From: a virus
Virus record (IMG/VR): IMGVR_UViG_3300000350_000001
Location: 1-27,175 of that record
DNA: 27,175 bases
Direction: 5' to 3' (one strand)
The notes under the pieces are model-generated. The model saw only the letters and a program-made list of their open reading frames with translations, did no database searches and was not told where the DNA came from. Positions within the stretch are counted from its first letter, which is position 1. Each line of letters opens with the position of its first letter. Below are positions 26,342 through 27,175 of the stretch, in pieces. The position numbers were made by a program, and so were the translations under genes.

Positions 26342-26772
26342 GTTCCCTATACGATTTTGAAAATGTAGAGAGTCCAGTAATTGACGAAATAAAACCGTAC
26401 CTTCATCCTACTCGGAAAGATGTGATTCTCGGTTTTATCGGGCTATGTCAAACAAGAGATAACCCGAAATGTATGAACATTCTCCGACACCGCTACGGAA
26501 GTAGTAGTGAGACTCAGGACTACTACCGAAAAGTCGGCGGTTATTCAATGCCAAAGCGAACGATCAAGCGTCTTGTGAAAGAGAGTTGTGGATACCTTTT
26601 TGTTGAGGAAGTAGACAACGACCGCCTGATCGAGTATCAAGTAGCTCAATTCCCACAAGTAGGAGTTGAAGTCGAAGACCATTTAGGAGAACCGCAGTGG
26701 TGTGTACCAGTTGAGAACGCGATTCACACATGGAAGCGTGGTGAATTTACGGTCAACCATGTCAAAGAATAA
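26338..26772 (+). CDS. Hypothetical protein, possibly winged-helix (144 aa)
   Basis: DEIKPYLHPTRKDVILGFIG and CMNILRHRYGSSSETQDYYR, followed by SMPKRTIKRLVKESCGYLFV and strands, could form a winged-helix DNA-binding domain. The C-terminal half is acidic. Directly upstream of, and overlapping (TAATG), the PD-(D/E)XK nuclease, so it may work with it. Assignment is weak. Confidence 0.65.
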   Translation: MSSLYDFENVESPVIDEIKPYLHPTRKDVILGFIGLCQTRDNPKCMNILRHRYGSSSETQDYYRKVGGYSMPKRTIKRLVKESCGYLFVEEVDNDRLIEYQVAQFPQVGVEVEDHLGEPQWCVPVENAIHTWKRGEFTVNHVKE

Positions 26773-27175
26773 TGCCAACAGCAACAGAGCGGATAACGGA
26801 GCTACGTGAGAACGCCGACGACGGCGAACTGCCCTATATTTCTAAATCTCGTCTAAAGACATACGTTTCATGCCCGCGAAAATTTTACTATAATTATATT
26901 CTCGGTATTCGTGGTCCTGAGAACTGGCACATGAAGAAGGGGACGCGAATCCACTATACTTTTGAAGAATATTATCACAATGTCTGCGATTTTTACGGCG
27001 AGAACCCCGACGCCGATCTACCTTCTATTCCAGACGATCTCGTTCAATTTCTGCCCGACGACGGCCTTCTATATATTGATTGGGCAAAACCGTACATTGG
27101 TTCGTTTATTGCTTGGGAACTTAGTCGGGCTGAAGCCGCTGGATCTGTAGAAAAGTGGCTTCCCGCCGGTATCGA
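26772..27175 (+). CDS. PD-(D/E)XK nuclease, Cas4/RecB-like, 5' part
   Basis: 134 codons before the right edge, no stop. YISKSRLKTYVSCPRKFYYN, then YILGIRGPENWHMKKGTRIH and TFEEYYH: the S-x-S-x-L/I-x-x-Y/F-x-x-C-P-x-K/R-F/Y and G-x-x-x-H motifs of the RecB/Cas4 PDDEXK_1 family. The first cysteine (C37) is the one that in Cas4-type enzymes can belong to an iron-sulfur cluster. The catalytic D/ExK lies beyond the window. Likely a DNA-end-processing exonuclease for recombination. Confidence 0.82.
   Translation, partial: MPTATERITELRENADDGELPYISKSRLKTYVSCPRKFYYNYILGIRGPENWHMKKGTRIHYTFEEYYHNVCDFYGENPDADLPSIPDDLVQFLPDDGLLYIDWAKPYIGSFIAWELSRAEAAGSVEKWLPAGI

Overview
The window looks like part of a tailed virus (or provirus) of a halophilic archaeon. 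The evidence is a large terminase with a putative small subunit, very acidic predicted proteins, TATA-type archaeal promoters with short or no leaders, a HalOD1-like protein, an archaeo-eukaryotic-type primase and an ERCC4-type nuclease. Base composition is moderate for a haloarchaeon. No integrase, insertion sequence or CRISPR array was seen. Host and virus names cannot be fixed from sequence alone.

Layout. (1) 1-1968, minus strand: TerL (runs off the left edge) and a putative TerS, then a hairpin-rich intergenic region, then a HalOD1-like gene (2444-2725). (2) About 2840-4650: roughly 1.8 kb without a convincing gene but full of local hairpins, ending in a tRNA-like structure; I interpret it as a large structured non-coding RNA on the plus strand. 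(3) 4696-14917, plus strand: about 32 tightly packed small genes (ATGA/GTGA overlaps), many of them tiny zinc ribbons or single-helix membrane peptides, plus a SprT-like metalloprotease and a helix-hairpin-helix protein. Short structured leaders punctuate this array. (4) 14911-17263: ERCC4 nuclease and a possible cyclin-fold protein (minus), a control region with tandem repeats, a LAGLIDADG-like endonuclease (plus) and a C2H2-type zinc-finger protein (minus). (5) 17264-23394, plus strand: a CAT-anticodon tRNA, a row of hairpins, an abundant-looking acidic protein, a P-loop ATPase, a PriS-like primase and a wHTH-metallophosphoesterase, which together form a replication module. (6) 23395-27175: a TFB-like zinc ribbon, more small proteins, a DUF6378-like protein, an HNH endonuclease and a PD-(D/E)XK (Cas4/RecB-like) nuclease cut by the right edge.

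The most unusual content is RNA-level punctuation. Five short leaders carry the same minimal tRNA-like fold: an acceptor-like stem, a 10-13 nt linker containing GG, and a 5-bp T-stem with a TTCRATT T-loop. A sixth, larger version with a D-like arm and a 4-bp mini-hairpin ends the 1.8-kb RNA. Each lies about 50-110 nt upstream of a start codon. Most of these leaders, and several others, also carry a conserved motif, consensus GACCAAGAACATTCGACCA, next to the start codon. Separately, five promoters share a TATA box exactly 22 nt upstream of a conserved initially transcribed sequence (GTTAAAGAGGGAA in the best copies). My model, an inference, is that long viral transcripts are cut at the tRNA-like elements by host tRNase Z and/or RNase P, giving mRNAs with defined leaders and giving the large RNA its 3' end.
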